From NCBI RefSeq assembly GCF_022369475.1, contig NZ_CP059600.1, positions 1,859,355 through 1,923,354 of the forward strand: a stretch of 64,000 nt of DNA. The letters run 5' to 3'. Below the pieces are notes generated by a model. It worked only from the letters and a program-made list of their open reading frames with translations, did not search any database and was not told the origin of the DNA. Below, one piece after another: positions 15,477-24,388 of this stretch. Position 1 is the stretch's first letter. Each line of letters begins with the position of its first letter. Position numbers and translations under genes: made by a program. Source of the stretch: Campylobacter sp. RM12651 (GTDB taxonomy: Bacteria > Campylobacterota > Campylobacteria > Campylobacterales > Campylobacteraceae).

Positions 15477-15935
15477 ATGAAAACAGCATTCACAATGATA
15501 GAACTTATATTTGTTATTGTAATATTAGGTGTATTAGCAGCAGTTGCAATTCCTAAACTAAATGCTACAAGAGATGATGCTGAAATAGTAAAATCATCTC
15601 AAAACCTTGCTATTTTAATTAGTGATTTAGGCTCTTATTATACAACCCAAACAAATTTTAGCAGTAATTTAAAGGATATGACTTCTCAAAGTCTAAAAGA
15701 TGATAAGTATTTTACTATTAAAAATACTGATTGTTTAGAAGTTACTACTGATGATTATTTTATAGTGGTAAAAAAACTAAAAACTAGAAGTGAATTATGC
15801 AATAAATTATTAGGCTTAGAATCTTTAAAACAAATTCTAACAGGAAGAATTTCAAAAACAAATAATAATTTTACAGATATTTCAAAAAGTGATGTTATTT
15901 ACATTCCTGTTGGTGGAAGTAATGTGGTGTATTAA
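15477..15935 (+). CDS. Type IV pilin/pseudopilin-like protein, class C copy 3
   Basis: 152 residues, prepilin site KTA|FTMIEL. DNA at both ends closely matches C2 (11174-11632), including the shared TGRISKTNNNFTDISKSD and C-terminal GGSNVVY; the middle differs. Cysteines in NTDCLEV and SELCNKL. Last gene of cassette 3. Confidence 0.85.
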   Translation: MKTAFTMIELIFVIVILGVLAAVAIPKLNATRDDAEIVKSSQNLAILISDLGSYYTTQTNFSSNLKDMTSQSLKDDKYFTIKNTDCLEVTTDDYFIVVKKLKTRSELCNKLLGLESLKQILTGRISKTNNNFTDISKSDVIYIPVGGSNVVY

Positions 15936-16159
15936 GAATTTAAATTAGGAATTTTAAAATAAATTTCTTATTTTAAATTCCTACAATTTATTATTTATTC
16001 TTATTTAGTTTTTACAATCAAGCTATAATAAAATCCGCAAAATAGTCTTAAATTTCGTTATGCTATTTAATTCTAATATTAACTAAATTACTTTTTGATA
16101 TACTACACTACGAAAAAGCATTGATTTTGACATTAAAAATTACAATAATAGGAGTAAAA

Positions 16160-17197
16160 ATGGGCGAAAACGATATAATTGCAACCAAACAACAAGTAAG
16201 AAAAGCTGGAGATAATATAAGAATAGGTATTGCCACTGAAAACGACTATGAGATAGTATCTTTTTGGAGAAGTGTTCACGCTCAAATAATGTCAAGCTTT
16301 GCAACATCAATTAATAGAAAACTAAAAACAAATAAAATTACCCCTATAGTAGTAGCAAGAAGATTAAAAAGGCTAAATTCTGTTGAATACAAGTTAAAAA
16401 GATTTCCAGATATGAAGCTTGATAGAATGCAAGATATTGCAGGACTTAGGATAGTATTTACCAATCTTGACAATACTAAAACTTTTCAGCAAATTATGGA
16501 ACAAACCTATCTTAAGGGTATAAAAAAATTTAAACTTTTACGAACTAGTGATTATATCAATAAACCAAAAGATGATGGATACCGCTCAATCCATCAGATT
16601 TATGAATATCAAGATACGACAAAAAGAGCCTTAGAATTACAACTTAGAACACAATTGCAGCATTTTTGGGCTACAGCAGTGGAAGTTTTAGGAATAACTA
16701 GTAAATCAAAAATCAAGCAAGGTGAAGGGGAAGAACAATATAAAGAATTTTTTAGATTATCAAGTGCTTTGTTTTGTATGATAGAACAAACAAAAATTCA
16801 CGAAAATTATAATAAATTTACACAACAAGAAATATGCCAAAAGATTTTAGAACTAGATAAAAAATACAACATATTAGCAATGCTTTCTGGACTTTTAGTA
16901 TCTAGCAAAAACATTGAAGAATTTCAAAAAAAGATACATTATTATTTTGTAATAGACCTTGATATGAATACAAGGCGTTTAAGGATTACTGGATATAAAA
17001 AATCAGATTTTGAAAAAGCTAAAGAATATTATGATTTTTTAGAACAAAAATCAAAAAATGCAAACAATACTGATGTAGTGCTTGTATCATCAGACAAAAT
17101 TAAAACCCTAAGGAAAGCCTATCCTAACTATTATTTAGATAGTAGAGAATTTGTAGAAGTTATCAAAGCAGCTATCAAAGAAAACATTAAATCTTAA
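16160..17197 (+). CDS. RelA/SpoT-domain protein (possible alarmone synthetase or ToxSAS-like toxin)
   Basis: Start at the ATG at 16160 behind TAGGAG. 345 residues. The synthetase domain shows RMQDIAGLRIVF, DGYRSIHQIYEY and LELQLRTQLQHFWATAVE, all typical of the RelA/SpoT nucleotide pyrophosphokinase fold, without an HD hydrolase, TGS or ACT domain. A ~130-residue C-terminal extension has no recognised domain. Small single-domain synthetases make (p)ppGpp; related toxSAS enzymes make toxic nucleotides or pyrophosphorylate tRNA in phage defence. No obvious antitoxin gene is adjacent, though the N- or C-terminus could be an internal antitoxin as in CapRel. Position next to the pilin array supports an accessory role. 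Confidence 0.8.
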   Translation: MGENDIIATKQQVRKAGDNIRIGIATENDYEIVSFWRSVHAQIMSSFATSINRKLKTNKITPIVVARRLKRLNSVEYKLKRFPDMKLDRMQDIAGLRIVFTNLDNTKTFQQIMEQTYLKGIKKFKLLRTSDYINKPKDDGYRSIHQIYEYQDTTKRALELQLRTQLQHFWATAVEVLGITSKSKIKQGEGEEQYKEFFRLSSALFCMIEQTKIHENYNKFTQQEICQKILELDKKYNILAMLSGLLVSSKNIEEFQKKIHYYFVIDLDMNTRRLRITGYKKSDFEKAKEYYDFLEQKSKNANNTDVVLVSSDKIKTLRKAYPNYYLDSREFVEVIKAAIKENIKS

Positions 17198-17283
17198 ATT
17201 ATAATTTAGATAAAAACTAATTGAAAAATGGAATTTAAAACTATATATTTATTTTAAATTCCTAAATTAAATTCTTAATATAG

Positions 17284-18480
17284 TTAAAACGAGTATTTAG
17301 CTTCTAATCTAGTTTTATAAGTTTTAATATTTTTCATATCGGTTTTAGTAATCGCATAATCATAAAATGCGCTAAATTTTAATTGCTTAGAATATTTATA
17401 AACAATTTTTGGCATTAATTCTGTTTGCTTATATTTAGCTAAATCAAGCTTTACCCCGCCATCAATTATGCTAAATAAAAAATTAAAATTATCATATTTA
17501 TAAGATATATTTGAATACAAATATTCTCTTTTGCCTATTCCACCATAAAATCCATCTATTATCGTTTTTCCCGAATGCAAAAGCAATCCTTTATCATGCC
17601 AAGTTACAAAACTTGCTTTATCCTTTTTACCATAATTTATATAGCCTAACTCAAAATCAAAATTCTTAAATCCGACTAGAATTTCAACGCCATAAAATAC
17701 AGAATTACTTGCATTTAGAGAAGTTTTGTAATTTTGCTTTAATGATGTGCTAGTTAGTTGAGAATTAAAAGAATAATGATAACTCTTCTTATCTCCTAAA
17801 TAACTTTTCAAATCCACTCCATAAAAAATAGCAAAATCATTAAGATAATCAGCACCTAAAGTAAGATTTATTAAATCATTATGATAATTAATATTTAACC
17901 CATAAAGGTTTTGATTATAGATTTGTGATTTTAAATTCTTTGGCAGATTTGTGGCTTTCAGTGGTATTTTATAAGATATTTGATTTATTGCTTTTTCGTT
18001 TATCAAACTACTTTCACTCAAATCAAAATTATCTACAAAATACGCATTTATATTTGTATTATCTAAAGAATGATTATCAATCAAAAACGAAGTAACCAAA
18101 ACCCCATCATTAAACATACTAGGCACTTTTAATCTACCAAAACTAAAGCTTGTATTAAAATTAGTATAAGTTAAATTCGCTTCTTTTAAATGAAAATTAT
18201 CATTAGTTTTAATATAAGCATTATTTGAATAACTTAAAGATTTTGTATCATATCTAAACACCGCATTCGCCTTGTAATTATCAGCTAAATTTAGGCTTAA
18301 TTTATAATCTAATCTAATTTTGTGTGCTGGTTGAGTTAAAGCAATATCCTTAACTCTAGTAGTATCATAGCGATACCTTAAAAACCCATCTAAATCTACA
18401 TTTTTTATTGATTGTTCTAAACTAAGTGCATTAGCACAAACAGCAACTAAACTTAAAGAAATTGTTGTTTTAATATTCAT
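17284..18480 (-). CDS. Campylobacter major outer membrane protein (MOMP/PorA)-family porin
   Basis: 398 residues: signal peptide MNIKTTISLSLVAVCANA, N-terminal block LDGFLRYRYDTT, many alternating amphipathic strands and a C-terminal phenylalanine (RLEAKYSF), the outer-membrane beta-barrel sorting signal. The arrangement fits the Campylobacter MOMP family, at about its usual length. It forms a water-filled pore in the outer membrane. A Fur-box-like sequence lies directly upstream, so it may be an iron-regulated accessory porin rather than the main constitutive one. Divergent from the TMAO reductase genes. Confidence 0.8.
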   Translation of the reverse strand: MNIKTTISLSLVAVCANALSLEQSIKNVDLDGFLRYRYDTTRVKDIALTQPAHKIRLDYKLSLNLADNYKANAVFRYDTKSLSYSNNAYIKTNDNFHLKEANLTYTNFNTSFSFGRLKVPSMFNDGVLVTSFLIDNHSLDNTNINAYFVDNFDLSESSLINEKAINQISYKIPLKATNLPKNLKSQIYNQNLYGLNINYHNDLINLTLGADYLNDFAIFYGVDLKSYLGDKKSYHYSFNSQLTSTSLKQNYKTSLNASNSVFYGVEILVGFKNFDFELGYINYGKKDKASFVTWHDKGLLLHSGKTIIDGFYGGIGKREYLYSNISYKYDNFNFLFSIIDGGVKLDLAKYKQTELMPKIVYKYSKQLKFSAFYDYAITKTDMKNIKTYKTRLEAKYSF

Positions 18481-18496
18481 TTTTATCCTTTTTTAT

Positions 18497-18515
18497 GAGA
18501 ATGATAAATATTATT
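18497..18515. promoter_or_regulatory. Fur-box-like sequence upstream of the porin gene
   Basis: GAGAATGATAAATATTATT matches the 19-bp Fur consensus at 15 positions. It lies 17 bp upstream of the porin start. AT-rich context makes chance matches more likely. Confidence 0.45.
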
Positions 18516-18723
18516 AAAACAAACTTATATTTAAATTAATTATCATAATAAATATTAAATAATATGATAATTTAAATTCTTTAAGAATTATTTTTTATAT
18601 ATCAAATTAAGTTTTAAATTCTCATAATAAAATGAATAATAAATATTATTCTTTTTAATAATTTCATAAGTTTATTAGTTTAAAATATTAAATATAAAAA
18701 TTAATTTTATTTTAAGGAGTTAT

Positions 18724-19320
18724 ATGAAAAAGTTATTTTTAAGTTGTCTTATATCATCTTTTGCATTAGCAAATAGTATGTACTTAAATAAAGATGTTGA
18801 AATTAAACTTGATGGTAAAATAATAGGAACTGCTAGTTTATTAGCACCTGTAAAAGTCATTTCAAGCAATAACGATACTAGCAAAGTTGAGCTAATTGGA
18901 TATGTTAATGATAATTATCAAGAAGAAATAGTTAAAAGTTTTTCTCAAATTGAAAATTATATGAGTTTTCACGATAACAATGACAATCCAACATACAAAG
19001 GCGACGCTAATCCATACATTAAAATGCTTGAAGTGTTGCAAGATGAATATGGAGAAAATTGGCATAAAGTAAGCATAACTTTTGATGTAAATTCAAATGA
19101 TTTAGTAGCTAGCAAAGATGAAATCTTTAAAAATGCAAAAAGTTTTTACGAGCAAACTTGCTCGCCTTGTCATTTGTTGCACGATACTAAAGAATATTCG
19201 GTAAATCAATGGCCTTCAAATCTTGAAAGTATGATAAGTTCTGGTTATGTGGAGTTAAGCAAGGATGAAAAAAGCTTAATTATTAAATATTTACAAAATC
19301 ACGCAAAAGACATTAAATAA
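18724..19320 (+). CDS. Periplasmic monoheme cytochrome c, partner of the TMAO/DMSO reductase
   Basis: 198 residues with signal peptide MKKLFLSCLISSFALANS and one heme-binding motif CSPCH near residue 147 (QTCSPCHLL), in a C-terminal c-type domain. The N-terminal half has no recognised domain. Start behind AAGGAG; it lies 11 bp before the molybdoenzyme gene. C. jejuni has an equivalent pair (Cj0265c-Cj0264c), in which the cytochrome passes electrons to the TMAO/DMSO reductase. Same role is inferred here. Confidence 0.85.
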   Translation: MKKLFLSCLISSFALANSMYLNKDVEIKLDGKIIGTASLLAPVKVISSNNDTSKVELIGYVNDNYQEEIVKSFSQIENYMSFHDNNDNPTYKGDANPYIKMLEVLQDEYGENWHKVSITFDVNSNDLVASKDEIFKNAKSFYEQTCSPCHLLHDTKEYSVNQWPSNLESMISSGYVELSKDEKSLIIKYLQNHAKDIK

Positions 19321-19331
19321 AGGAGAAGAAT

Positions 19332-21779
19332 ATGAAAAGAAGAAGTTTTTTAAAACTAAGTGCAGTAGCAGGAGTTGGATTACAAGCTAGCAAAATTGAA
19401 GGTATCAAAGATACAATTTTTGATGATAAAAAGGCTTTAGTATCTGATAGATTTGGTAGTTTTTACGCAAATATTAATAGTTCTCAAATCGTTAGCGTTA
19501 CACCTTTTGAAGGAGATAAATTCCCTAATACTATGAATAATTGTGTTCCAGATAGAACACAAAACGAAAGCCGTGTTTTATATCCTTGTGTTAGAAAAAG
19601 CTACCTAGAAGGAAAAAAGAAAAACGATTTAAGGGGTGAAGAAGAATTTGTAAGAGTTAGTTGGGAAACAGCACTTGATTTAGCAGCAAGAGCGCTTAAA
19701 GAAAATTTTGACAAATATGGCCCTGAAGCTATATATGGCGAATGCTATTGGTGGGGTGGCTGGGGTAAAATTAGCTGGGGAAGAACCACAGCTCATAGAA
19801 TGCTAAAAATCCTAGGTGGATATGTTGAAGAAAGTGGAGACTATTCAACCGGTGCTGGTATGGTAATATTGCCACACATTTTTGGCTCAAACACCGTTTA
19901 TGAAGCGCCTACAACTTGGAAAAGTATTTTAGAAAACGCAAAAAGTGTTGTATTTTGGGGAACTGACCCACTAGTAACAAATCAAATTGCAGTTGGCACA
20001 CCAACTCACACTAATTATGAATATTTCACAAAATTAAAAGAACTAAGTAAAGCAGGAAAAATCAAAACTTATAGCATAGATGTATATGCTAATAATACAA
20101 ATCGTTATATTGAAAGTGAATTAATATCAGTTCGCCCTAATACAGACACTGCAATGATGATAGGAATGTGTTGTTATTTATATGAAAGTGGAAAATATGC
20201 AAAAGATTTCATTAAAAAATATACGGTTGGCTTTAATAAATTTAAAGAATACTTTATGGGCGAAAATGATGGAATAAAAAAAGATTTAACTTGGGCTAGC
20301 AATATTTGTGGAGTAGATACAACAACATTAAAAAAATTAGCAGATGATTTATGCGATAATAAATCAATAATTATTGCAGGTCGTGCAATACAAAGACAAG
20401 ACCACGGCGAGCAAGCACATTGGATGATAACAATACTAGCAACAATGTTAGGGCATATAGGAAGCAAGGGTTGTGGATTTGAGTTTAGTTTAGGATATTA
20501 TTCTCAAGGTGCTGATAAATTTATAGCACCTACTTTAAAAGGACTTTCATCTATTCCAAGCGATGATTTAGGAGACGAAAATAGTCCTTGGAAAAAATTT
20601 GAAAACATAACAATTCCAAGTTCAAGAAGTATTGACGCTATGCTAAACCCAGGTAAAATAATTGACCAAAATGGTAAAAAAATAAAACTTCCACATATTA
20701 AAGTAGCATTTAATGCTAGTGGGTCATTTTTTACTCGCCATCAAGATGTAAATCGTGCTATTGAAGGATTTAAAAAGGTTGATACGATTATTACAGCTGA
20801 ACCATTTTGGACTTCACAAGCAAAATTAAGTGATATTGTTTTACCTGTTGCTATTGAGCCTGAGCGTTATGATATAGAAGCTAGTACAAATTCTGAATAT
20901 ATTTTCTTAAATAAGCCTGTAATTGAACCTATGGGAGAGAGTAAAAGCGATTTTTGGATTTGTAAAGAAATTTGTAAAAGATGGGGAGTAGAAGAAATAT
21001 TTACAGAAGGAAAAGCAACCGAGCTTGATTGGATGAAATATATTTATAACGACGCTTTACAACAAGGAAAATCATTAGGATATGATATGCCAACTTTTGA
21101 TGAAGCACTTAATAAAGGATTTGTTAGATTTGATAAAGTAAATAAAGATACAGAATATTACACAAGACTTAGTGATTTTGTAAGCAATCCGCATAAATAT
21201 AGATTAGGAACACCAAGTGGAAAGATTGAGATTTTCTCTCCAACAATTGCAAAAATGGGTTATGATGATTGTTTAGGTCATCCTGCTTGGTTTGAACCAT
21301 TTGAGTGGGTTGGTAACAAAGAACAAATTAAAAAATATCCAATCGCTGTTGTAAGTCCTCATTCTAGATTTAGACTACACTCTCAGCTAAATAACTCACT
21401 TATTAGAAATTATGCTGAAGTAAATGGCAGAGAGCCTATGATAATTCATCCTGATACTGCAAAAGCAAGAGGTATTAAAACAGGCGATATTGTAAGAGTA
21501 TATAATGATAGGGGCGAAATTTTAGCAGGTGCATTAGTAAGTGATATTGTAAGGGCTGATACTATTATAATTTGTGAAGGTGCTTGGTATGACCCTGAAG
21601 TTTATGGGAAAAAATCACTTTGTCAGCACGGATGCGTAAATGTGCTAACTCGTGATAAAGGAACATCAAAACTAGCTCAATCAAACACAGCTCACACAAC
21701 CTTAGTAGAGATTGAAAAATTCAAAGGTGTTATTAGACCTTTAAGAGCATTTTCTAAGCCAAAAATCATTCAAGGTTAA
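19332..21779 (+). CDS. torA: Tor/Bis-family periplasmic TMAO/DMSO reductase
   Basis: 815 residues, a typical length. N-terminal twin-arginine signal MKRRSFLKLSAVAG. Molybdopterin oxidoreductase domains follow, with YWWGGWGKISWGR near 138 and the Mo-ligand serine region GDYSTGAG; no N-terminal Fe-S cysteine cluster, as in TorA/BisC/DorA. C-terminal dinucleotide-binding domain includes SPHSRFRLHSQLNN and NDRGEILAGALVSDIVR. It reduces TMAO or DMSO in anaerobic respiration, taking electrons from the cytochrome encoded just upstream. Terminator follows. Confidence 0.9.
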   Translation: MKRRSFLKLSAVAGVGLQASKIEGIKDTIFDDKKALVSDRFGSFYANINSSQIVSVTPFEGDKFPNTMNNCVPDRTQNESRVLYPCVRKSYLEGKKKNDLRGEEEFVRVSWETALDLAARALKENFDKYGPEAIYGECYWWGGWGKISWGRTTAHRMLKILGGYVEESGDYSTGAGMVILPHIFGSNTVYEAPTTWKSILENAKSVVFWGTDPLVTNQIAVGTPTHTNYEYFTKLKELSKAGKIKTYSIDVYANNTNRYIESELISVRPNTDTAMMIGMCCYLYESGKYAKDFIKKYTVGFNKFKEYFMGENDGIKKDLTWASNICGVDTTTLKKLADDLCDNKSIIIAGRAIQRQDHGEQAHWMITILATMLGHIGSKGCGFEFSLGYYSQGADKFIAPTLKGLSSIPSDDLGDENSPWKKFENITIPSSRSIDAMLNPGKIIDQNGKKIKLPHIKVAFNASGSFFTRHQDVNRAIEGFKKVDTIITAEPFWTSQAKLSDIVLPVAIEPERYDIEASTNSEYIFLNKPVIEPMGESKSDFWICKEICKRWGVEEIFTEGKATELDWMKYIYNDALQQGKSLGYDMPTFDEALNKGFVRFDKVNKDTEYYTRLSDFVSNPHKYRLGTPSGKIEIFSPTIAKMGYDDCLGHPAWFEPFEWVGNKEQIKKYPIAVVSPHSRFRLHSQLNNSLIRNYAEVNGREPMIIHPDTAKARGIKTGDIVRVYNDRGEILAGALVSDIVRADTIIICEGAWYDPEVYGKKSLCQHGCVNVLTRDKGTSKLAQSNTAHTTLVEIEKFKGVIRPLRAFSKPKIIQG

Positions 21780-21782
21780 ATA

Positions 21783-21807
21783 AAAAGCGAGATTTATTCT
21801 CGCTTTT
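21783..21807. terminator. Terminator after the TMAO reductase gene
   Basis: AAAAGCGAGA and TCTCGCTTTT form a 10-bp stem with loop TTTAT, 3 bp after the stop; the A- and T-runs allow action in both directions, serving the convergent gene at 21827. Confidence 0.8.
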
Positions 21808-21826
21808 AAATTCCAACTCCAATACT

Positions 21827-22087
21827 TCATAAAATAATGCAGCCATATATTAAGATTACTAAAATAAAAGAAGAGCCAATAAATACAAAAAACGAATCAA
21901 ACAACAATTCATCTTTTAAATACATATAAAAATAATAAGCATTTGCAAATATAATAAATATAGAATTAGTAGTTATATCTAAGGCTAAAAAAGTGGTTAA
22001 ATGCTTAAATACAAAAATACAATAAGCGTAAAAAATTACACTCAATACGAAAATAAAAAAATCAACTTTATTAAAAAATCTTACCAT
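21827..22087 (-). CDS. Small integral membrane protein
   Basis: 86 residues with three predicted membrane segments (about 9-28, 35-56 and 66-85). No recognised family. It starts behind AAAAGGAATTT. Function unknown. Confidence 0.55.
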   Translation of the reverse strand: MVRFFNKVDFFIFVLSVIFYAYCIFVFKHLTTFLALDITTNSIFIIFANAYYFYMYLKDELLFDSFFVFIGSSFILVILIYGCIIL

Positions 22088-22164
22088 TTTAAATTCCTTT
22101 TATTTTCATACTATCAAAAATAAAAGGAATTAGCTAGAAAAATTAATTTTGCACTTTTTATAAT

Positions 22165-22767
22165 TTAATCTATTTTATATTCACACGCTACTTGATAGCC
22201 TAAATCACAAGCTTTTCTTACATATTCCTTAGCCAAGCTTTTATTAGTATCATAATAAAAGTTACCTAAGTTATTGCAAGCTATAGCCTCTCCTAAATTA
22301 CAAGCTTTTTCATAAAGCATTTTCGCTCTTTCTTTATTGTTTTCTTTCGTATAATAAATATTTCCTAAATTAGTGCAAGCATTTAAATATCTTAAATTAC
22401 AAGATTTTTCATAATAACTCTTTATTTCATTCATTAATGCAGGATTTTGGCTTTGCTCTAACATATATGCTATATTGTGGCATGATATAGGCTCATTATT
22501 ATTACAAGCTAACATATAATAATTAATCCCTTTAGTAAATTCTTCCTTACTTTTAGCACTATAAATATAAGCAGTTCCTAATTCCATACAAGCTGACATA
22601 TAATTAAGCTCGCAAGACTTTTCTAAATACTTAATAGATTCTGCTATTTGCATTTCTTTTGCCTTAGCAATTCCTATGTTATAACAATCATTTGCATTGT
22701 TACAAATTACTTGATTATTAGCAAAACAAGCACTAACACAAAATGCCAATACTAAAAACTTTTTCAT
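22165..22767 (-). CDS. Secreted Sel1-repeat, cysteine-rich (Hcp-like) protein
   Basis: The start was placed at the ATG at 22767 behind AGGAGTG, giving signal peptide MKKFLVLAFCVSACFAN. The mature part has about four SEL1-type helical repeats with regularly spaced cysteines (KSCELNYMSACMELGTAY; KSCNLRYLNACTNLGNIYY; KACNLGEAIACNNLGNFYY), as in Helicobacter cysteine-rich proteins (Hcp). Each repeat is likely closed by a disulfide. Such proteins are periplasmic or secreted and bind proteins or peptidoglycan fragments; the target is unknown. Confidence 0.82.
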   Translation of the reverse strand: MKKFLVLAFCVSACFANNQVICNNANDCYNIGIAKAKEMQIAESIKYLEKSCELNYMSACMELGTAYIYSAKSKEEFTKGINYYMLACNNNEPISCHNIAYMLEQSQNPALMNEIKSYYEKSCNLRYLNACTNLGNIYYTKENNKERAKMLYEKACNLGEAIACNNLGNFYYDTNKSLAKEYVRKACDLGYQVACEYKID

Positions 22768-22883
22768 CAACACTCCTTTTAATTTTGCGTATCTTAGCAT
22801 ATTTTACAAAGATTTTACATTGTAGAAATCTTAACAATTTTTTTTAGTCTATAATTAGCCCAATTTTTTAAAAAGGAAAGGTA

Positions 22884-24380
22884 ATGGCAAGAGAAAACAT
22901 TATTATAACGATACTTTTTGCTATCGTTTGTGTTGGCTTTTTGTTTTGGGGTTATAGCACCACAAATTATTATATATTCTTCACAATTGCTGCAATTTTT
23001 GGAATATTTTTAGCATTCAATATAGGTGCAAACGATGTTGCAAATGCTTTTGGAACGAGTGTTGGAGCAAAAACTCTTAGCATAAAACAAGCTTTAATAA
23101 TAGCTGCGATATTTGAATTTAGCGGAGCATTTTTTGCTGGTGCTGAAGTAACTGCTACTATTAGAAGTGGTATTGTAAGCGTTAAAGAAAACATAGAACC
23201 TATGCACTTTGCTTATGTTATGATGAGTGCTTTGTGTGCTGCTAGTGTTTGGATTTTTATAGCTACTTATAAATCTTTACCTGTTAGTTCAACTCATTCA
23301 ATAGTAGGCGGGATTTTAGGTGCTGCACTAGCTTTAGGTTTCATAGCCGAAAATAACGCTACTCAAGTTAGCTGGGGTGGGATAGGAACTATTGTTGCTA
23401 GTTGGTTTATCTCTCCTGTATTAGGTGGGGTTTTGAGTTATTTTGTTTATTCATTAGTTTATAAATTCATTGTAGTTCCTACTAAAGAAAAAGAAAATAC
23501 TTTAAAACAAATCAAAAAAGATAAAGCAGAGTATAAAAAACAATATATAGATGAATTTATGCAAAGCGAAAAATCTAAGCAATATAGTGAGCTTTACGGC
23601 ATTTTGCTTAACGAAAAAGGCGAATACGCAAATAAATTAAAAGAATTTACAAAAAAAGAAAAAGCAGTTGATGTAGCAGGATTTTTAAGCAAACGCATAC
23701 CTGTTTTAGCTACTTTAATAGCTTTTGTAATTTCATCTATGTTATTTTTTAAAGCCTTAAATAATGTTGATACAGGACTTAGTCATTTTAGTATAGGATT
23801 AATCATCTTATTAATTTGTATTAGTGCTTATATAATTTGTGTAGGAATTATTAATATTATGAAAAAAGGCGAACCAAAAAAAGCAGTAAATCGTATTTTT
23901 TCATGGTTTCAAATATTTACAGCTTGCACATTTGCCTTTTCTCACGGAGCAAACGATATTTCAAACGCAGTTGGACCATTTGCTGCGATTTTAGATATTT
24001 TACACACAAATACAATAAATCCAACTTCAGCAGTGCCTACTATTGTAATGTTAGTATTTGGTATTTCACTAGTTGCTGGGCTTTGGTTTTTAGGCAAAAG
24101 CGTTATTAAAACCGTTGGCAAAAGTCTAGCAAAAATCAAGCCTACCACAGGTTTTAGTGCCGAGTTTGCTTCAGCTATTGTAATACTTCTAGCAACTCAA
24201 CTAGGAATTCCAATCAGCTCAACTCATATTCTAATAGGTGCAGTATTAGGAATTGGAGTATTTAACAAAAACGCAAATTGGAAAATGATGAAGCCAATAG
24301 GCTTAGCGTGGATGATAACCTTACCTGCTAGTGCTTTAATTTCGGCATTTTTCTTAAGCTTACTTTATTATTTATTTTAG
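22884..24380 (+). CDS. pit: PiT-family inorganic phosphate transporter
   Basis: 498 residues with the two PiT signatures, GANDVANAFGTSVGAKTL near 50 and GANDISNAVGPFAAI near 355, each in an inverted half of the protein, around a hydrophilic, charged loop (about 205-270). SSTHSIVGG and SSTHILIGA are the matching second motifs. It imports phosphate, often as a metal-phosphate complex, with protons or sodium. Followed 8 bp later by the MHS transporter, perhaps one operon. Confidence 0.92.
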   Translation: MARENIIITILFAIVCVGFLFWGYSTTNYYIFFTIAAIFGIFLAFNIGANDVANAFGTSVGAKTLSIKQALIIAAIFEFSGAFFAGAEVTATIRSGIVSVKENIEPMHFAYVMMSALCAASVWIFIATYKSLPVSSTHSIVGGILGAALALGFIAENNATQVSWGGIGTIVASWFISPVLGGVLSYFVYSLVYKFIVVPTKEKENTLKQIKKDKAEYKKQYIDEFMQSEKSKQYSELYGILLNEKGEYANKLKEFTKKEKAVDVAGFLSKRIPVLATLIAFVISSMLFFKALNNVDTGLSHFSIGLIILLICISAYIICVGIINIMKKGEPKKAVNRIFSWFQIFTACTFAFSHGANDISNAVGPFAAILDILHTNTINPTSAVPTIVMLVFGISLVAGLWFLGKSVIKTVGKSLAKIKPTTGFSAEFASAIVILLATQLGIPISSTHILIGAVLGIGVFNKNANWKMMKPIGLAWMITLPASALISAFFLSLLYYLF

Positions 24381-24388
24381 GAGATTTA

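Noticed and set aside
9801-15935. CRISPR-like or insertion-sequence origin of the repeats in the pilin array
   Set aside because: Repeats are coding and class-specific, there are no regular spacers, and no transposase was seen.
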